NCBI GenBank assembly: GCA_050952845.1
Contig: JBMNLP010000001.1
Span: 1,302,001-1,366,000, forward strand
Source of the DNA: JAGVSV01 sp050952845
GTDB lineage: Bacteria > Bacillota > Clostridia > Christensenellales > Aristaeellaceae
DNA: 64,000 nt
Direction: 5' to 3'
How positions within the stretch are numbered: position 1 is the first letter of the stretch; the number at the start of each line of letters is the position of its first letter. The notes beneath the pieces are model-generated. The model had not been told where the DNA came from and made no database searches. It saw only the letters and a program-made list of their open reading frames with translations. A program made the position numbers and the translations under genes. Below, in pieces: positions 32,365 to 42,195 of this stretch.

Positions 32365-33562
32365 TGAGTTCCGCGCCCTTCTCGACGCGCGCCAGGAAAA
32401 CGAGCTGCAGGCGGCAGCTAAGGACCATGCGGCTGCTTGCAAGGACTGCGCCCTGCTGCTGGCTATCCGGGATGACTGCCGCAGCTTGGATGCGAATGCT
32501 GAGGCGCCGGCTGCGTTTTCCCAGGCATGGCGGAAAATGGTTCGTGAGGAGGAATCGCCATTGTATCATCCAAGAAAACCCATTCCCCGTTGGCAGAAAT
32601 GGCTGTCAGCCGCCGCTGTTTTTGTGCTGCTGGTCGGCGGCACCCTGGTTGTCGGTAACGATCGACGGAGCAAATCCGCGGCGGACACCGCGCGGTATGT
32701 AGAAACACAATCATTCGGCAGAGTGCCTGAGTTGGAAAGCAAGTTCCTGCCGGCGCCTGCAGCAGATCAGGCGATGAGAGGCGGCGGCGAGCAGCTGGCA
32801 CCGGCAGGCATCCCGGAAGAAAGCCCGGTAGAAATGGAGAGCGAGGCTGATAGCGGGCTATCAGGTGGTAAGGCAACCCCGGGCAGCAGGATCATCAGAA
32901 GCGTTTACCTTTCCCTGTCATCCCGCCAGTTTGCAGACGATCTGGACAGAATCAAAACCGTAATCAGGGAAAAGAACGGCTATGTGGAAAGCTCCGATCT
33001 ATCGGCGGATGCGCGATCAAGGCGGTATGCTTCCATAACAGCGCGTATTCCATCCGAAAACCTGGACAGCTTTCTCGCCTCTGCCAAAGGCATAGGCTAC
33101 ATGACGTCCATCAGCGAATCAGGGGAGGATGTCAGCGAACAGTATACAGATACTGAAGCCAGGCTGCAGACCCAGCGCAACAAAATGGAGCGCTTGCAGG
33201 CGCTGCTTGCGCAAGCCGATGCTGTGGAAGACCTGCTGGCCATCGAAACCGAAATCGCCAACACCCAATATGAAGTCGATTTGCTGACCGGTGCCTTGCA
33301 GGGATACGACAGCAGAATCAATTATTCGGCTGTCACCATCGATCTGGCGGAAGAGAGCATGACGCCATCGGAAGGCAGCCGGCAGCGCAGCTTATGGGAG
33401 AGGATCACGGACGCTGTCCGGGACGCATTTGCCGGTATGGCGATGTTCCTGGAGGACATGGTCGTGCTGTTGGCGATTGTGCTGCCCTATATCGCTTTGC
33501 TTGCTGTCCTCGCGACCATCGTTGCGATCATAGTGAAATTAGTCAGGAGGAAACAAAAATGA
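32354..33562 (+). CDS. Zinc-finger anti-sigma factor fused to DUF4349 sensor domain
   Basis: The 402-residue membrane protein begins with a zinc-binding anti-sigma motif H25-x3-C29-x2-C32 (DHAAACKDC). A membrane helix follows (about 78-97, WLSAAAVFVLLVGGTLVV), then an acidic linker and a DUF4349 domain (about 175-345) with a coiled coil (QYTDTEARLQTQRNKMERLQ). A second membrane helix lies near 370-395. Topology puts the zinc finger inside and DUF4349 outside, so DUF4349 may sense an envelope signal. It overlaps both neighbouring genes. Confidence 0.86.
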   Translation: MNCDEFRALLDARQENELQAAAKDHAAACKDCALLLAIRDDCRSLDANAEAPAAFSQAWRKMVREEESPLYHPRKPIPRWQKWLSAAAVFVLLVGGTLVVGNDRRSKSAADTARYVETQSFGRVPELESKFLPAPAADQAMRGGGEQLAPAGIPEESPVEMESEADSGLSGGKATPGSRIIRSVYLSLSSRQFADDLDRIKTVIREKNGYVESSDLSADARSRRYASITARIPSENLDSFLASAKGIGYMTSISESGEDVSEQYTDTEARLQTQRNKMERLQALLAQADAVEDLLAIETEIANTQYEVDLLTGALQGYDSRINYSAVTIDLAEESMTPSEGSRQRSLWERITDAVRDAFAGMAMFLEDMVVLLAIVLPYIALLAVLATIVAIIVKLVRRKQK

Positions 33563-34266
33563 AGAAAATCGTATCCATTGTATTGGCGCTGTTGTTAATA
33601 GCGCCCGTCCTTCCGGTGTTTGCACAGGATGCAAACCGGGTTATCAAAGTCACAGGCACGGCGACGGTTTCGCTGATGGCAGATACTGCTACGATCCAGA
33701 TAGGCGCCAATACCCAATCCGACACCGTAGGCAAGGCGCAGAGCGAGAACAATGCGACCATGCAGAAAGTGATCGCAGCGCTGGAAAAGGAAGGCATTGC
33801 AAAAGAGGATATCGTCACCAGCTACTACGATGTATCGATGCGGATGGATCAGGTTTTTGGCGACAGCACAGCTGATCAGGCTGAAAACATGTATGCGGTC
33901 TCCAATCTGCTGTACGTCACTGTCAAGGACCTGAACAAGCTGATTCCAGCTATCGACAGCGCGCTTGCTGCCGGCGCCAACAGCATATACGGCCTAGTGT
34001 TTTCCAGCAGCAAAAGTACAGAAGCATACCATATCGCACTAAAGCGCGCTGTAGAGGATGCGCAGATCAAAGCTAAGGTGCTGGCTGACGCTGTCGGCAA
34101 GGAACTTGGGGATGTCATCACCGTGACAAATGAAGCGCTGTACGACGGCAGCTTCGGCGCCAGGAATGCCATGGACATGATGGCCAGCAGCGAGCAGGGC
34201 GCAGCCATCGTCACCGGCGATGTGTCGGTCACGGCATCAGTTATCATAGAATACGCGTTGAAGTAG
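33559..34266 (+). CDS. SIMPL (DUF541) secreted protein
   Basis: 235 residues with a signal peptide (1-22, cleavage after VFA). The mature part opens RVIKVTGTATVSLMADTATI, the usual SIMPL/DUF541 start, and continues to the family end around residue 230. SIMPL proteins (BP26 and Bacillus/E. coli YggE relatives) are periplasmic or secreted, form oligomers and are linked to oxidative or envelope stress, but have no known enzyme activity. The ATG at 33559 follows AGGAGG and overlaps the anti-sigma stop by 4 nt. Confidence 0.88.
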   Translation: MKKIVSIVLALLLIAPVLPVFAQDANRVIKVTGTATVSLMADTATIQIGANTQSDTVGKAQSENNATMQKVIAALEKEGIAKEDIVTSYYDVSMRMDQVFGDSTADQAENMYAVSNLLYVTVKDLNKLIPAIDSALAAGANSIYGLVFSSSKSTEAYHIALKRAVEDAQIKAKVLADAVGKELGDVITVTNEALYDGSFGARNAMDMMASSEQGAAIVTGDVSVTASVIIEYALK

Positions 34267-34280
34267 TACAAGCACAGACA

Positions 34281-34325
34281 ACGCAGCATCCCGGGCAGAT
34301 TGGCGCCTGGGATGCTGCGTTTTAT
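34281..34325 (+). terminator. Rho-independent terminator of the sigma/SIMPL operon
   Basis: A perfect 12-bp stem (34281-34292 with 34309-34320) with further pairing in the loop is followed by TTTTAT. It ends the plus-strand operon next to the convergent amidotransferase gene. Confidence 0.85.
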
Positions 34326-35029
34326 CGGGCGGATGCCGCGGTTTTTACAAGCCAGTCAAACAAAGCCTGTGCGCCGGCTGATTTTTCAGCCAGGTTTTCC
34401 GGATGCCATTGCACGGCAATGCCCGGATGCCCATCGGCATACTCTACTGCTTCAATCAACCCGTCCGGCGATATCGCGGTCGCTTTCAGCCCATTGCCCA
34501 GGGCTTTGACCGCCTGATGATGGCGGCTGTTCACGCCCAAGGACGCTTCGCCTGTCACAGACCGGATAAGGGAGCCTTCCGTCAGCTGGACGGTGTGGAT
34601 ATGTTCGCTGACGATGTCAAACTGCGCGTGGTTGATTTCTGTGTCCATCTGCGAGGCGATATCTTGATACAGTGTGCCGCCGGCAAATACGTTGACCAGC
34701 TGGATCCCTCTGCAAATGGCAAGAAATGGTTTTCCGCTTGCCAGCAGGCGGCTGAATGTGTACAGCTCCTGCCTGTCGCGCTCAGGTATGATCTCACCAC
34801 AGTTGGGCAACGTTTCCTCACCATACAATGAAGGCTCAATATCCTCGCCTCCGGGAAGGATCATAGCGTCAAAGCTGTCCACCATGGCGTCCCAGACTGG
34901 TTGATTGTCCGTCAGTGGCAGCAGCACAGGCAATGCACCCGCTCGAATGACAGCTGTAATATAGTCATTAGGCATGTTGATACGTTTCCTGACCGGATCC
35001 CAGTTGGCGCCAATACCGATTGTGATCAT
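34322..35029 (-). CDS. Class I glutamine amidotransferase, peptidase C26 family (PuuD-like)
   Basis: The 235-residue enzyme fits the gamma-glutamyl-gamma-aminobutyrate hydrolase family. The nucleophile Cys106 lies in AICRGIQ and the catalytic His near 208 in VQWHPEN, with the partner Glu two residues on. ILPGGEDIEPSLYGEE is the typical substrate-loop motif. PuuD works in putrescine breakdown; no puuABC genes are seen here, though a polyamine importer lies 30 kb away. Other members act on gamma-glutamyl peptides. It lies alone between the sigma operon and the Mrp operon. Confidence 0.88.
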   Translation of the reverse strand: MITIGIGANWDPVRKRINMPNDYITAVIRAGALPVLLPLTDNQPVWDAMVDSFDAMILPGGEDIEPSLYGEETLPNCGEIIPERDRQELYTFSRLLASGKPFLAICRGIQLVNVFAGGTLYQDIASQMDTEINHAQFDIVSEHIHTVQLTEGSLIRSVTGEASLGVNSRHHQAVKALGNGLKATAISPDGLIEAVEYADGHPGIAVQWHPENLAEKSAGAQALFDWLVKTAASAR

Positions 35030-35068
35030 GGTTTACGTCCTTTCAAAGTGTTAAGAAAGATATGAATG

Positions 35069-37273
35069 CTATCTTGTCATCAGAAAAGTCAGCACGATCA
35101 GCAAGCCCACGGCAAACATCATCAGGCTGAAGGACAGGCTGGTCGTTATCTTGCGGAATATGTCACCGATTTCTTCCCACATGCTGGCAAACACATAGGT
35201 AAACCGCTCAGCCATCGGTTTGGTCTTTCGGATGGTTCCGTTAAGAAACCTCGTCAGGGCATTGGCGCCTTTGCCAAGGGTATAAGTGAAACGGTTACCC
35301 ACCGGCACCGGTTCGCGTACCCTGGGCGGTTTGAACAGCGTCATACCGAGCAGCACAACTACGCTTTCCAGCAGCGAATCTGCCAACCTGCTTAAAAAAG
35401 TGCCCACAGCCAACAGCGCAGCCAGTCCCCAGTCAACCACCTGATCTATAAACCAGGCAACCGCATGGCCGGACGTGGTTATCATAGTATAAAGCCGATT
35501 TGGGAGGACATCCAAACCTGAAGATACCGCTGTACCCACCCCGACAATTAACCTAAGACCCGGTCTATAAACAAGATCCTCGAGGTCAAGCCAGTCAGGT
35601 TTGATATCTACATGATGCATGTTGCCGTCAGCTTGTTTGGTCATCAGAAAGCGACGGATCACAAACATATACAGTAGCACGCCGACAAGAATCGATTTTC
35701 CAGCACCCAAAAGGTTAGCAATTGAAAAGTAAGCTACTGCATGGTCTGGCTGATGCGCATTCAGGAATGGCAATGCAAGGTTGGCGACAGGCGTCATCAG
35801 CAGATTAGGTAACAAGCCAAGTACCAGGAGCACGGCACTAGATAGAACAAGGGCAACAACTGTCAGCATGCCCATTGTTTTGTGCTTGGTTTGATCTTCG
35901 TGCACGGCAGGTGGCTTTATCCAGAATATGGTCACATACAGTTTCAGCATGTATGCCAGCGTCATGCCGCCTGTTATCACAAACAGCAGCTCAGCCACAC
36001 CATACCATAGTGTGCTTTCACCAACGTGTCGCAGATGATTAACATACTCGATTATGCTTTCATGCAGTAGTGTTTTGCTGATATAACCGGAGAACAGGGG
36101 AATGCCGCCGATACTGGAAGCACCAATCAAAAAGGTTAGATGGAGCAAGGGCTTGCCACGTCCAAACCCTCTGATGTCGTTCAAATTCAGCTGGTGCAGG
36201 TTCATATAGACGACACCGGCTACCATAAAAAGTACCAATTTTATCAAGCTGTGGTTGAACATGTGCAGCACAGTGCCCTGAGCAGCCAGTGCATTGTACT
36301 CACCCAGCAAGCCCATCATGCTGATGCCAACAAGAATAAACCCGATTTGGCTCATGGACGAGCAGGCCAGCGTCCGCTTCAAATCGATAGACAACATCGC
36401 CAGCAGCGCACCAACGAACATCGTGATTAGTCCAAGTACGAGCACCAGGTTGTGCCATGCGGCACTATGCATCATGATCCGCAAGGTAACCACCAGGATG
36501 CCGAAAATGCCTACCTTGGTCAATGCACCTGAGAGCAGGGCACTGGCTGGAGCAGGCGCAACGGGATGCGCTTTGGGCAGCCAGACGTGTAGCGGGAACA
36601 TGCCGGCTTTGGCACCAAATCCCGTCAGCAGCAGAAGTGACGGTACAAACAGCTTGCTTTTGTCAGGTAATGCCGACAGCACGGGCGGCAGCCTGTCAAA
36701 CTGCAGCGTACCTGTAAGTGGAAGCAACATCATGATACCCATTAACATCGCCATTCCGCCGAATATGGCGATGGCGAGATATGTCGCTGCTGCTCGCATG
36801 GCGCCGGGTGTTTCTTCATGTGCTACCCAGGCATAGCTGGTAAAGGACAGCATTTCGAAAAAGACAAAGGCAGTGATTAGGTCATCGGACAGAAACACGC
36901 CTGCCGTGGCACCCAGGGTAAGCAGCGTGAACAGCAGGTACCTGTCCTGCTTATGCCCTGATGCCATATATTCGGGCGTCATCAATGATGACATCAGCCA
37001 CATAAAGTTAATGACAAGTGCGTATAGCGAACGAAAGCCGTCTGCTCGGAAGCTGAGCCCCAGCCCAACAACCTGATCAAGGCGGGCAGATGTTATCTCG
37101 CCAGATATCGATTGTACAAAGAAACCAGCCGCAACAGTCGAGCAGATCATCATCACCGCAACGGACAAGCCATGGGCAGCCTTTAGCTTTTTGCCAGCCA
37201 GGAAATATACTGGAACTCCGGCTACCATGGGAAGAAATACAAGGAGGCAGGTATACATAGCGTGCATGTTCAT
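35069..37273 (-). CDS. Mrp/complex I-type antiporter-like subunit, NuoL-like (D4)
   Basis: The largest of four paralogues, 734 residues. It keeps the proton-channel residues of the family: a Glu in TM5 (FVFFEMLSF), and a Lys in TM7 (LLSGALTKVGIF) after HVWLPKAHPVAPAPAS. After the 14-helix core an extra ~200 residues hold further helices, including a last one at 710-730, akin to the long NuoL or hydrogenase-4 B type C-terminus. It is the last gene of the operon. Proton translocation is coupled here to cation antiport rather than to NADH oxidation, judging by the neighbours. Confidence 0.82.
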   Translation of the reverse strand: MNMHAMYTCLLVFLPMVAGVPVYFLAGKKLKAAHGLSVAVMMICSTVAAGFFVQSISGEITSARLDQVVGLGLSFRADGFRSLYALVINFMWLMSSLMTPEYMASGHKQDRYLLFTLLTLGATAGVFLSDDLITAFVFFEMLSFTSYAWVAHEETPGAMRAAATYLAIAIFGGMAMLMGIMMLLPLTGTLQFDRLPPVLSALPDKSKLFVPSLLLLTGFGAKAGMFPLHVWLPKAHPVAPAPASALLSGALTKVGIFGILVVTLRIMMHSAAWHNLVLVLGLITMFVGALLAMLSIDLKRTLACSSMSQIGFILVGISMMGLLGEYNALAAQGTVLHMFNHSLIKLVLFMVAGVVYMNLHQLNLNDIRGFGRGKPLLHLTFLIGASSIGGIPLFSGYISKTLLHESIIEYVNHLRHVGESTLWYGVAELLFVITGGMTLAYMLKLYVTIFWIKPPAVHEDQTKHKTMGMLTVVALVLSSAVLLVLGLLPNLLMTPVANLALPFLNAHQPDHAVAYFSIANLLGAGKSILVGVLLYMFVIRRFLMTKQADGNMHHVDIKPDWLDLEDLVYRPGLRLIVGVGTAVSSGLDVLPNRLYTMITTSGHAVAWFIDQVVDWGLAALLAVGTFLSRLADSLLESVVVLLGMTLFKPPRVREPVPVGNRFTYTLGKGANALTRFLNGTIRKTKPMAERFTYVFASMWEEIGDIFRKITTSLSFSLMMFAVGLLIVLTFLMTR

Positions 37274-37278
37274 CCCTC

Positions 37279-38736
37279 CTATATCAGCCCGGAAGCGGTA
37301 CGATGCAAGTAATCAAGCAGGGGGGAGGGCCAGAGGCTGATAACGATCATGACGATGCCCAGCAGCGCCAACACAGCGCCAGCTTTCCAGTCAGGATCGT
37401 TTTTCTGTTGATCAGCTGGAGCCGGTGGTTTGACGGTATAGGCAGTTACAGATGGGGTTATCAGGTAGATGGCTGTTAAAACGGCGCTGATCAGAAGAGC
37501 AATGATACCAGCAACCGGCAGCATGCCTCCCAGCTGTGCTGCGGCGCTAGCCAGTGCAAACTTGCTGACAAAGCCGATCAGCGGCGGTATACCCGTCATG
37601 GCTATCGCACCAATTGTAAATACACCGGTTGTCAGCGGTAGTGTTCTGTGAATGCCTCGGAGGTCCTGTATATACAATTTCTCGCGCTTCAGGTAGATGC
37701 CCGCAGCTAAAAACAGCGTGATTTTCATCAATGCATGAAACACAAGGTGTTGCAAACCTCCGTGCAGTCCTTCCGGCGTTAGCAGCAGCACACCAAACAG
37801 CACATATGATAGATTGCTAACCGTCGAATAAGCCAGCCTGCGCTTGATATGCTGCTCCTTCAGCGCCATGCTGCAGCCGAAAACAATGGTCAATATAACG
37901 AGGATCAATGGAATATGCTGTGCATAGGTTCCACGGATCAGGTCGGGGCCAAAGCTGTACCAGGTGATGCGAATGATGGCGAAAACACCGGCCTTGACAA
38001 CGGCAACTGCGTGCAGCAGAGCCGTCACAGGCGTGGGGGCAACCGAGGCGGCAGGCAACCAGGCATGCATGGGAAAGACAGCTGCCTTGACGCCGAAACC
38101 AAGGAAACACAGCAGATATCCTAACTGCAGGCTAGTTTGTCCGGCACCGGCGCCGAGCATCATCAAACCGCCGTATGCAAACCTGGATGTACCTCCGTAA
38201 AAGATGATAAATACCAAGCCAATGAATGCAAACGCAGCACCGCCTATGGAGTAGTACAGGTATTTAAGGCCAGCACTGATGGACTGAGAGCTGCCACCAT
38301 GCGTCACAAGCGGCAAGGTGCCCAGCGTCAGCAACTCATAAAAAATGTACAGCGTCAGCAAATCAGAAGCCGCGGCAATGCCCAGCGTGATGCCAAAACA
38401 CATGGTGAAAAAGGAGAAAAACGAATCCTGCCGGGTGTCATCGTTCATATATTCCAACGCATACAACGTTGTTAGCGGCCAAAGCACTGCAACGATACAA
38501 GCAAAAACCTTGCCTGCGCTGTCTAATGAAAAAGCAATTGGCAGATGGTCGGCGAGGTAGAATAGCGTTTCACGCGGACTATCGGGCTGGAAGATACTGA
38601 ACAGTACCAAAAGCGTTGTCAGTGATGCCACAGCCATGGTGTACACGCCGCGGGTGCTGCTTCTCCTAAACCGAAACAACGGTATCAGTGCTCCCGCGAT
38701 CATAGGGAAGAAAACAGCGGCGGTTAACATGCGCAA
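37279..38736 (-). CDS. Mrp-type antiporter subunit D paralogue (D3)
   Basis: 485 residues, about 14 membrane helices, Proton_antipo_M domain. Key residues present: TM5 Glu (LYIFYELLTL) and TM7 Lys (ALLHAVAVVKAGVF) after HAWLPAASVAPTP. The fourth-from-last region IGFVSKFALASAA carries another helix Lys typical of the family. Separated from the upstream paralogue by 28 nt and from the next by 5 nt. No NADH-binding subunits are nearby, which argues for Mrp rather than complex I. Confidence 0.82.
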   Translation of the reverse strand: MRMLTAAVFFPMIAGALIPLFRFRRSSTRGVYTMAVASLTTLLVLFSIFQPDSPRETLFYLADHLPIAFSLDSAGKVFACIVAVLWPLTTLYALEYMNDDTRQDSFFSFFTMCFGITLGIAAASDLLTLYIFYELLTLGTLPLVTHGGSSQSISAGLKYLYYSIGGAAFAFIGLVFIIFYGGTSRFAYGGLMMLGAGAGQTSLQLGYLLCFLGFGVKAAVFPMHAWLPAASVAPTPVTALLHAVAVVKAGVFAIIRITWYSFGPDLIRGTYAQHIPLILVILTIVFGCSMALKEQHIKRRLAYSTVSNLSYVLFGVLLLTPEGLHGGLQHLVFHALMKITLFLAAGIYLKREKLYIQDLRGIHRTLPLTTGVFTIGAIAMTGIPPLIGFVSKFALASAAAQLGGMLPVAGIIALLISAVLTAIYLITPSVTAYTVKPPAPADQQKNDPDWKAGAVLALLGIVMIVISLWPSPLLDYLHRTASGLI

Positions 38737-38764
38737 CTCCTTTTATGACAAAAAACCCATCTAA

Positions 38765-40261
38765 TCATACGATCAACAGCGAAGCAACTGCTTCAAAAGC
38801 ATTAATCAGCGGCTTCGGAAAAGTCCCCAGCAACGCCACAGCCGCAGTTAATGCGATGATGGGCCAGGCCATGATGGGGCTTGTATCAATGTTATCCGGC
38901 AGCCTTTCTTGAACGGCGGCATCGGGTGTCGAAAAATAGGCATTGATACTGATAGGCAGAAGATAACCAGCCGTCAGCAGCGCTGACACCAACAGCACAG
39001 CCGGTACCAGCCATGTAAATATTTCTGGCAAGCCAGTGCCTGCATTGATAGCTCCCTCAGCGATATACAGTTTGCTGATAAAACCGCCTGTTGGTGGTAT
39101 GCCAATCAACCCGAGGGACAGCAGCGTGAAGCAGAAGAAGACCACCGGCATTTTTTTACCCAAGCCTTTGTATTCGTCCACATAGATCAGTCCGGTTTTT
39201 AATATGATGGCGCCAGCGCAGAGAAAAAGCCCGTCCTTGATCAGGGCATGGAATATGACGTGCAGCAGGCTCCCGGCTATCGCAGTTTGGTTCATCAGAA
39301 AAACGCCGCAAAGAACGTATGATACTTGTGAAACGCTGGAATAGGCCAGCCGCTTCTTGAAAAGCTTTTCTTTCAAAGCCAACATCGAGCCCATGAATAC
39401 CGTGATCACTGCGCAGGATAGCAGGACGCTCTGTACCCAGGTGCCATGGAGAAAATCGGCACCTACTGCATAATAGATCACGCGGATAACACAGAGCACG
39501 CCTGCCTTGGTAATGATGCCTGATAACACAGCACTGGCAGGAGAGGGCGCAACCGGATGCGCAGTTGGCAGCCAGCCATGCAGCGGGAACATACCTGCCT
39601 TGGTACAAAAGCCAACGATGGTGATCAGTAGAATCCCCAGCATCATCCCGGGCGATACGGTTAGCGCTGCTGTATTCAGCGACCCACCCAGTACAAAATA
39701 CTGCGATGTGGTATTGGGGATCAGGAAGAAGATACCGAGTAGCCCCATGGTAGCACCAGCGATAGAATAGATCAGGTATTTGATAGCAGCAGCGATGGAC
39801 GCCTCTGTACGTGAATGCAGCACGAGCGCCAGGGTCAGCAGTGTCATCAGTTCAAAGAACAGATACATCGTTACCAATGTCGCTGAAAAACAAAGCGCAG
39901 TTAGGACTGATAGCGATAGGAGATAAAAAGAGTAATACTGCTTTTCGTTTTTCTCATGCGACATATAATCGAAGGAGAAGATACCGCTGACCAGCCACAT
40001 CGCTGACATGATGATGGAGAAAACAATACCCATGCGGTCTGACCGCAGCGCGATGGGGATATTCTCGCCCAGCGATAGCAACACAACTGTTTTCTCGCCT
40101 TCCAGAGCAATCAGTACAATCAGCAACAGCTGAACCGCCAGTACAGCCCCCGTAAGCGTACACCGATTTTCTCTGTCCTCGTTAAGCCATGGCCAAAAAG
40201 CGACCATTAGCCCTGCCACGGCAGGTAGCAACACAGCTGTCAGAAGCAATAAACCTTCCAA
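38765..40261 (-). CDS. Mrp-type antiporter subunit D paralogue (D2)
   Basis: 498 residues with about 14 helices. The TM5 Glu (MYLFFELMTL) and TM7 Lys (AVLSGIITKAGVLCVIR) are kept, following HGWLPTAHPVAPSPASA, the closest of the set to canonical MrpD/NuoM wording. A later GFISKLYIAEGA gives the distal Lys. It lies 14 nt after D1 and is part of the same transcript. Confidence 0.83.
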   Translation of the reverse strand: MEGLLLLTAVLLPAVAGLMVAFWPWLNEDRENRCTLTGAVLAVQLLLIVLIALEGEKTVVLLSLGENIPIALRSDRMGIVFSIIMSAMWLVSGIFSFDYMSHEKNEKQYYSFYLLSLSVLTALCFSATLVTMYLFFELMTLLTLALVLHSRTEASIAAAIKYLIYSIAGATMGLLGIFFLIPNTTSQYFVLGGSLNTAALTVSPGMMLGILLITIVGFCTKAGMFPLHGWLPTAHPVAPSPASAVLSGIITKAGVLCVIRVIYYAVGADFLHGTWVQSVLLSCAVITVFMGSMLALKEKLFKKRLAYSSVSQVSYVLCGVFLMNQTAIAGSLLHVIFHALIKDGLFLCAGAIILKTGLIYVDEYKGLGKKMPVVFFCFTLLSLGLIGIPPTGGFISKLYIAEGAINAGTGLPEIFTWLVPAVLLVSALLTAGYLLPISINAYFSTPDAAVQERLPDNIDTSPIMAWPIIALTAAVALLGTFPKPLINAFEAVASLLIV

Positions 40262-40275
40262 TTTTGACGTCCTCC

Positions 40276-41790
40276 TTAATAGAACATATGCAGCTCTTGT
40301 TGAAAGATCCGCAACACCGGGGATGAAAAAATACCAAGCGCCACCGTGATCAGGGACAACAGGATAAGAGCCACACCTGCGCCTCTCGTCATTGTTCGGA
40401 CTTTGGTGCCTTCTTCTGCGATTATCGCTATAGCCTCCGGGGATTGCCTGCGATATATGGAGATCACGGTATGCAGAAAGTAGACAGCACTTAGCAGAGT
40501 GCTGGCTGCAAGCGTCAGGACGACAGCAGGTCGGTAAAAACCACCTGCTTCCATGCCGGCCAACGACAGCCTCAGTTTGCTGATAAACCCAGCTGTGAAC
40601 GGAATGCCGACCATGCTGAAAGCGCCAATGGTAAATGCGATACCCGACGGGATGCTGCGGTATCCTGATCCGTGCAGGTAGCGAAACCGTTTGCTGTCCG
40701 CCGAAACAGCGGTTAGCCCAGCAGCCGATATAAATAAAAGGGTTTTTCCGGCAGCATGCGACAGCATGTGATAGACAGATGCTGAGACGGCTGCATCCGT
40801 GCCCACACCAATGCCCAACGCAATGTAACCAATCTGCGAAACAGACGAATAGGCGATCATCCAGCGTATATCATGCTGTTTGATGGCTGTGATGGAACCG
40901 ATGATAATGCCCAGGATTCCAAATATAAACAGCAGCGTCAGCACCTGTGAATGGTGAACAACATTCATCCCGAAAACACGGTAATATATCTTGACCAGCA
41001 GAAAGATATAACCTTTTGATACCAACCCGGACAACAGTGCGGATGATACCGGTGGTGCATAGCTATAGGCACCTGGCGCCCAAACGTGAAAGGGGAACAG
41101 CGCACACTTGGTGCATAAGCCGACTGTCAGCAGGATGATGACTGCTGTTAACGGTATCGCATATTCTCCGGTTTCAAACAGCGCCTGGACGTTTTGATAT
41201 AGCCCCGGTATCAACAGATGGCCTGTGATGCCATAGAGCATGGCAATCCCCAACAACACCATAGCGCTAGCCAATAGGTTCATGATCATGTAGCGCATGG
41301 TGGCTACCAGGGTGTGACCGTTTTGCCGTACCATGATCAGCGCACAGGCCGCGATGGTGTTGATTTCGATGAAAACGTAGGCAGTGAATATGTCATTTGT
41401 ATACAGCATGACCAGCAGCGCTGCCAGTGCCAAATCCATCATAATAAAATAGAGATTTTGCTTTTGAATAGACACATGGTCATCCAGCATAAAAAAGCCT
41501 GAGAGTTGGGTCAGCAGCATGATAGCCGACAGCACCGCAGCCAACAGCGTCTCCATCCTGCCGATATGCAATTCGTTGCCAAATGGGGCAGGAAACTGTC
41601 CCATCATATATGCATAGGATTCTTTATGCTCTAACATGAACACAAACAAGGCGATGCTCATAGCCGTAACTGCTGCTGAAATCATGATGGTGAAATACCT
41701 TGCAGCTTTCGGCCGCATCACCGAAGTGAAAATCCCGCCGGCCATACAAAGCAAAATACTAAAAGATGGGAAGTTTTGCACAAAAGCCAC
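40276..41790 (-). CDS. mrpD: Mrp-type antiporter subunit D paralogue (D1)
   Basis: 504 residues with about 14 helices. TM5 Glu is in AYVFIEINTI and TM7 Lys in ALLSGLVSKGYIFLL after HVWAPGAYSYAPPVSS; the distal GFISKLRLSLAG carries another Lys. It directly follows mrpC (adjacent, no gap), the position of mrpD in classical mrpABCDEFG operons, so the symbol is given to this copy. Confidence 0.83.
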   Translation of the reverse strand: MAFVQNFPSFSILLCMAGGIFTSVMRPKAARYFTIMISAAVTAMSIALFVFMLEHKESYAYMMGQFPAPFGNELHIGRMETLLAAVLSAIMLLTQLSGFFMLDDHVSIQKQNLYFIMMDLALAALLVMLYTNDIFTAYVFIEINTIAACALIMVRQNGHTLVATMRYMIMNLLASAMVLLGIAMLYGITGHLLIPGLYQNVQALFETGEYAIPLTAVIILLTVGLCTKCALFPFHVWAPGAYSYAPPVSSALLSGLVSKGYIFLLVKIYYRVFGMNVVHHSQVLTLLFIFGILGIIIGSITAIKQHDIRWMIAYSSVSQIGYIALGIGVGTDAAVSASVYHMLSHAAGKTLLFISAAGLTAVSADSKRFRYLHGSGYRSIPSGIAFTIGAFSMVGIPFTAGFISKLRLSLAGMEAGGFYRPAVVLTLAASTLLSAVYFLHTVISIYRRQSPEAIAIIAEEGTKVRTMTRGAGVALILLSLITVALGIFSSPVLRIFQQELHMFY

Positions 41791-42165
41791 CTATTTTGCC
41801 TCCTTCTGTGCCAGCCACATGATTTGGTCAATATCCAACGTGCCATACCTTCGGTGCAGCCGAATGGTCAGCGCCAGCATAATTGCTGTGAAGCTGACGG
41901 AAACGACAATGCCTGTCAGTACCAAGCCGTTTGGGATCGGATTGATATAATGCTCAACCTTGGTGATGCCATCCACGACGATAGGCGCTTCACGTCCCTC
42001 AATAAAGCCAATGGCAGCCAAGAACAGATAGACAGACGTGTCCATGATGTTTAAACCGATAATTTTTTTTATCAGGTTGCGCTGCATCAGCAGTGTGGTC
42101 AAGCCGATGCCGAATAAAATGACAGCAATCGTCTGCTCTATGTTGGAAAATAGTTTATCAACCAT
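41791..42165 (-). CDS. mrpC: Na+/H+ antiporter subunit C (NuoK-like)
   Basis: 124 residues with three membrane helices, the MnhC/NuoK fold. IIGLNIMDTSVYLFL corresponds to the conserved second-helix region of MrpC, and NPIPNGLVLTGIVVSVSFTA is the hallmark third-helix region. In canonical operons mrpC sits between B and D, as here. About 30 nt separate it from the MnhB-like gene. Confidence 0.9.
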   Translation of the reverse strand: MVDKLFSNIEQTIAVILFGIGLTTLLMQRNLIKKIIGLNIMDTSVYLFLAAIGFIEGREAPIVVDGITKVEHYINPIPNGLVLTGIVVSVSFTAIMLALTIRLHRRYGTLDIDQIMWLAQKEAK

Positions 42166-42195
42166 GGCAACCTCCCAGGACGCTGCAGAATTGCA

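Noticed and set aside
33394..33558. Extended N-terminus for the SIMPL protein
   Set aside because: The longer frame lies inside the DUF4349 gene and would bury a clear signal peptide; AGGAGG fixes the start at 33559.
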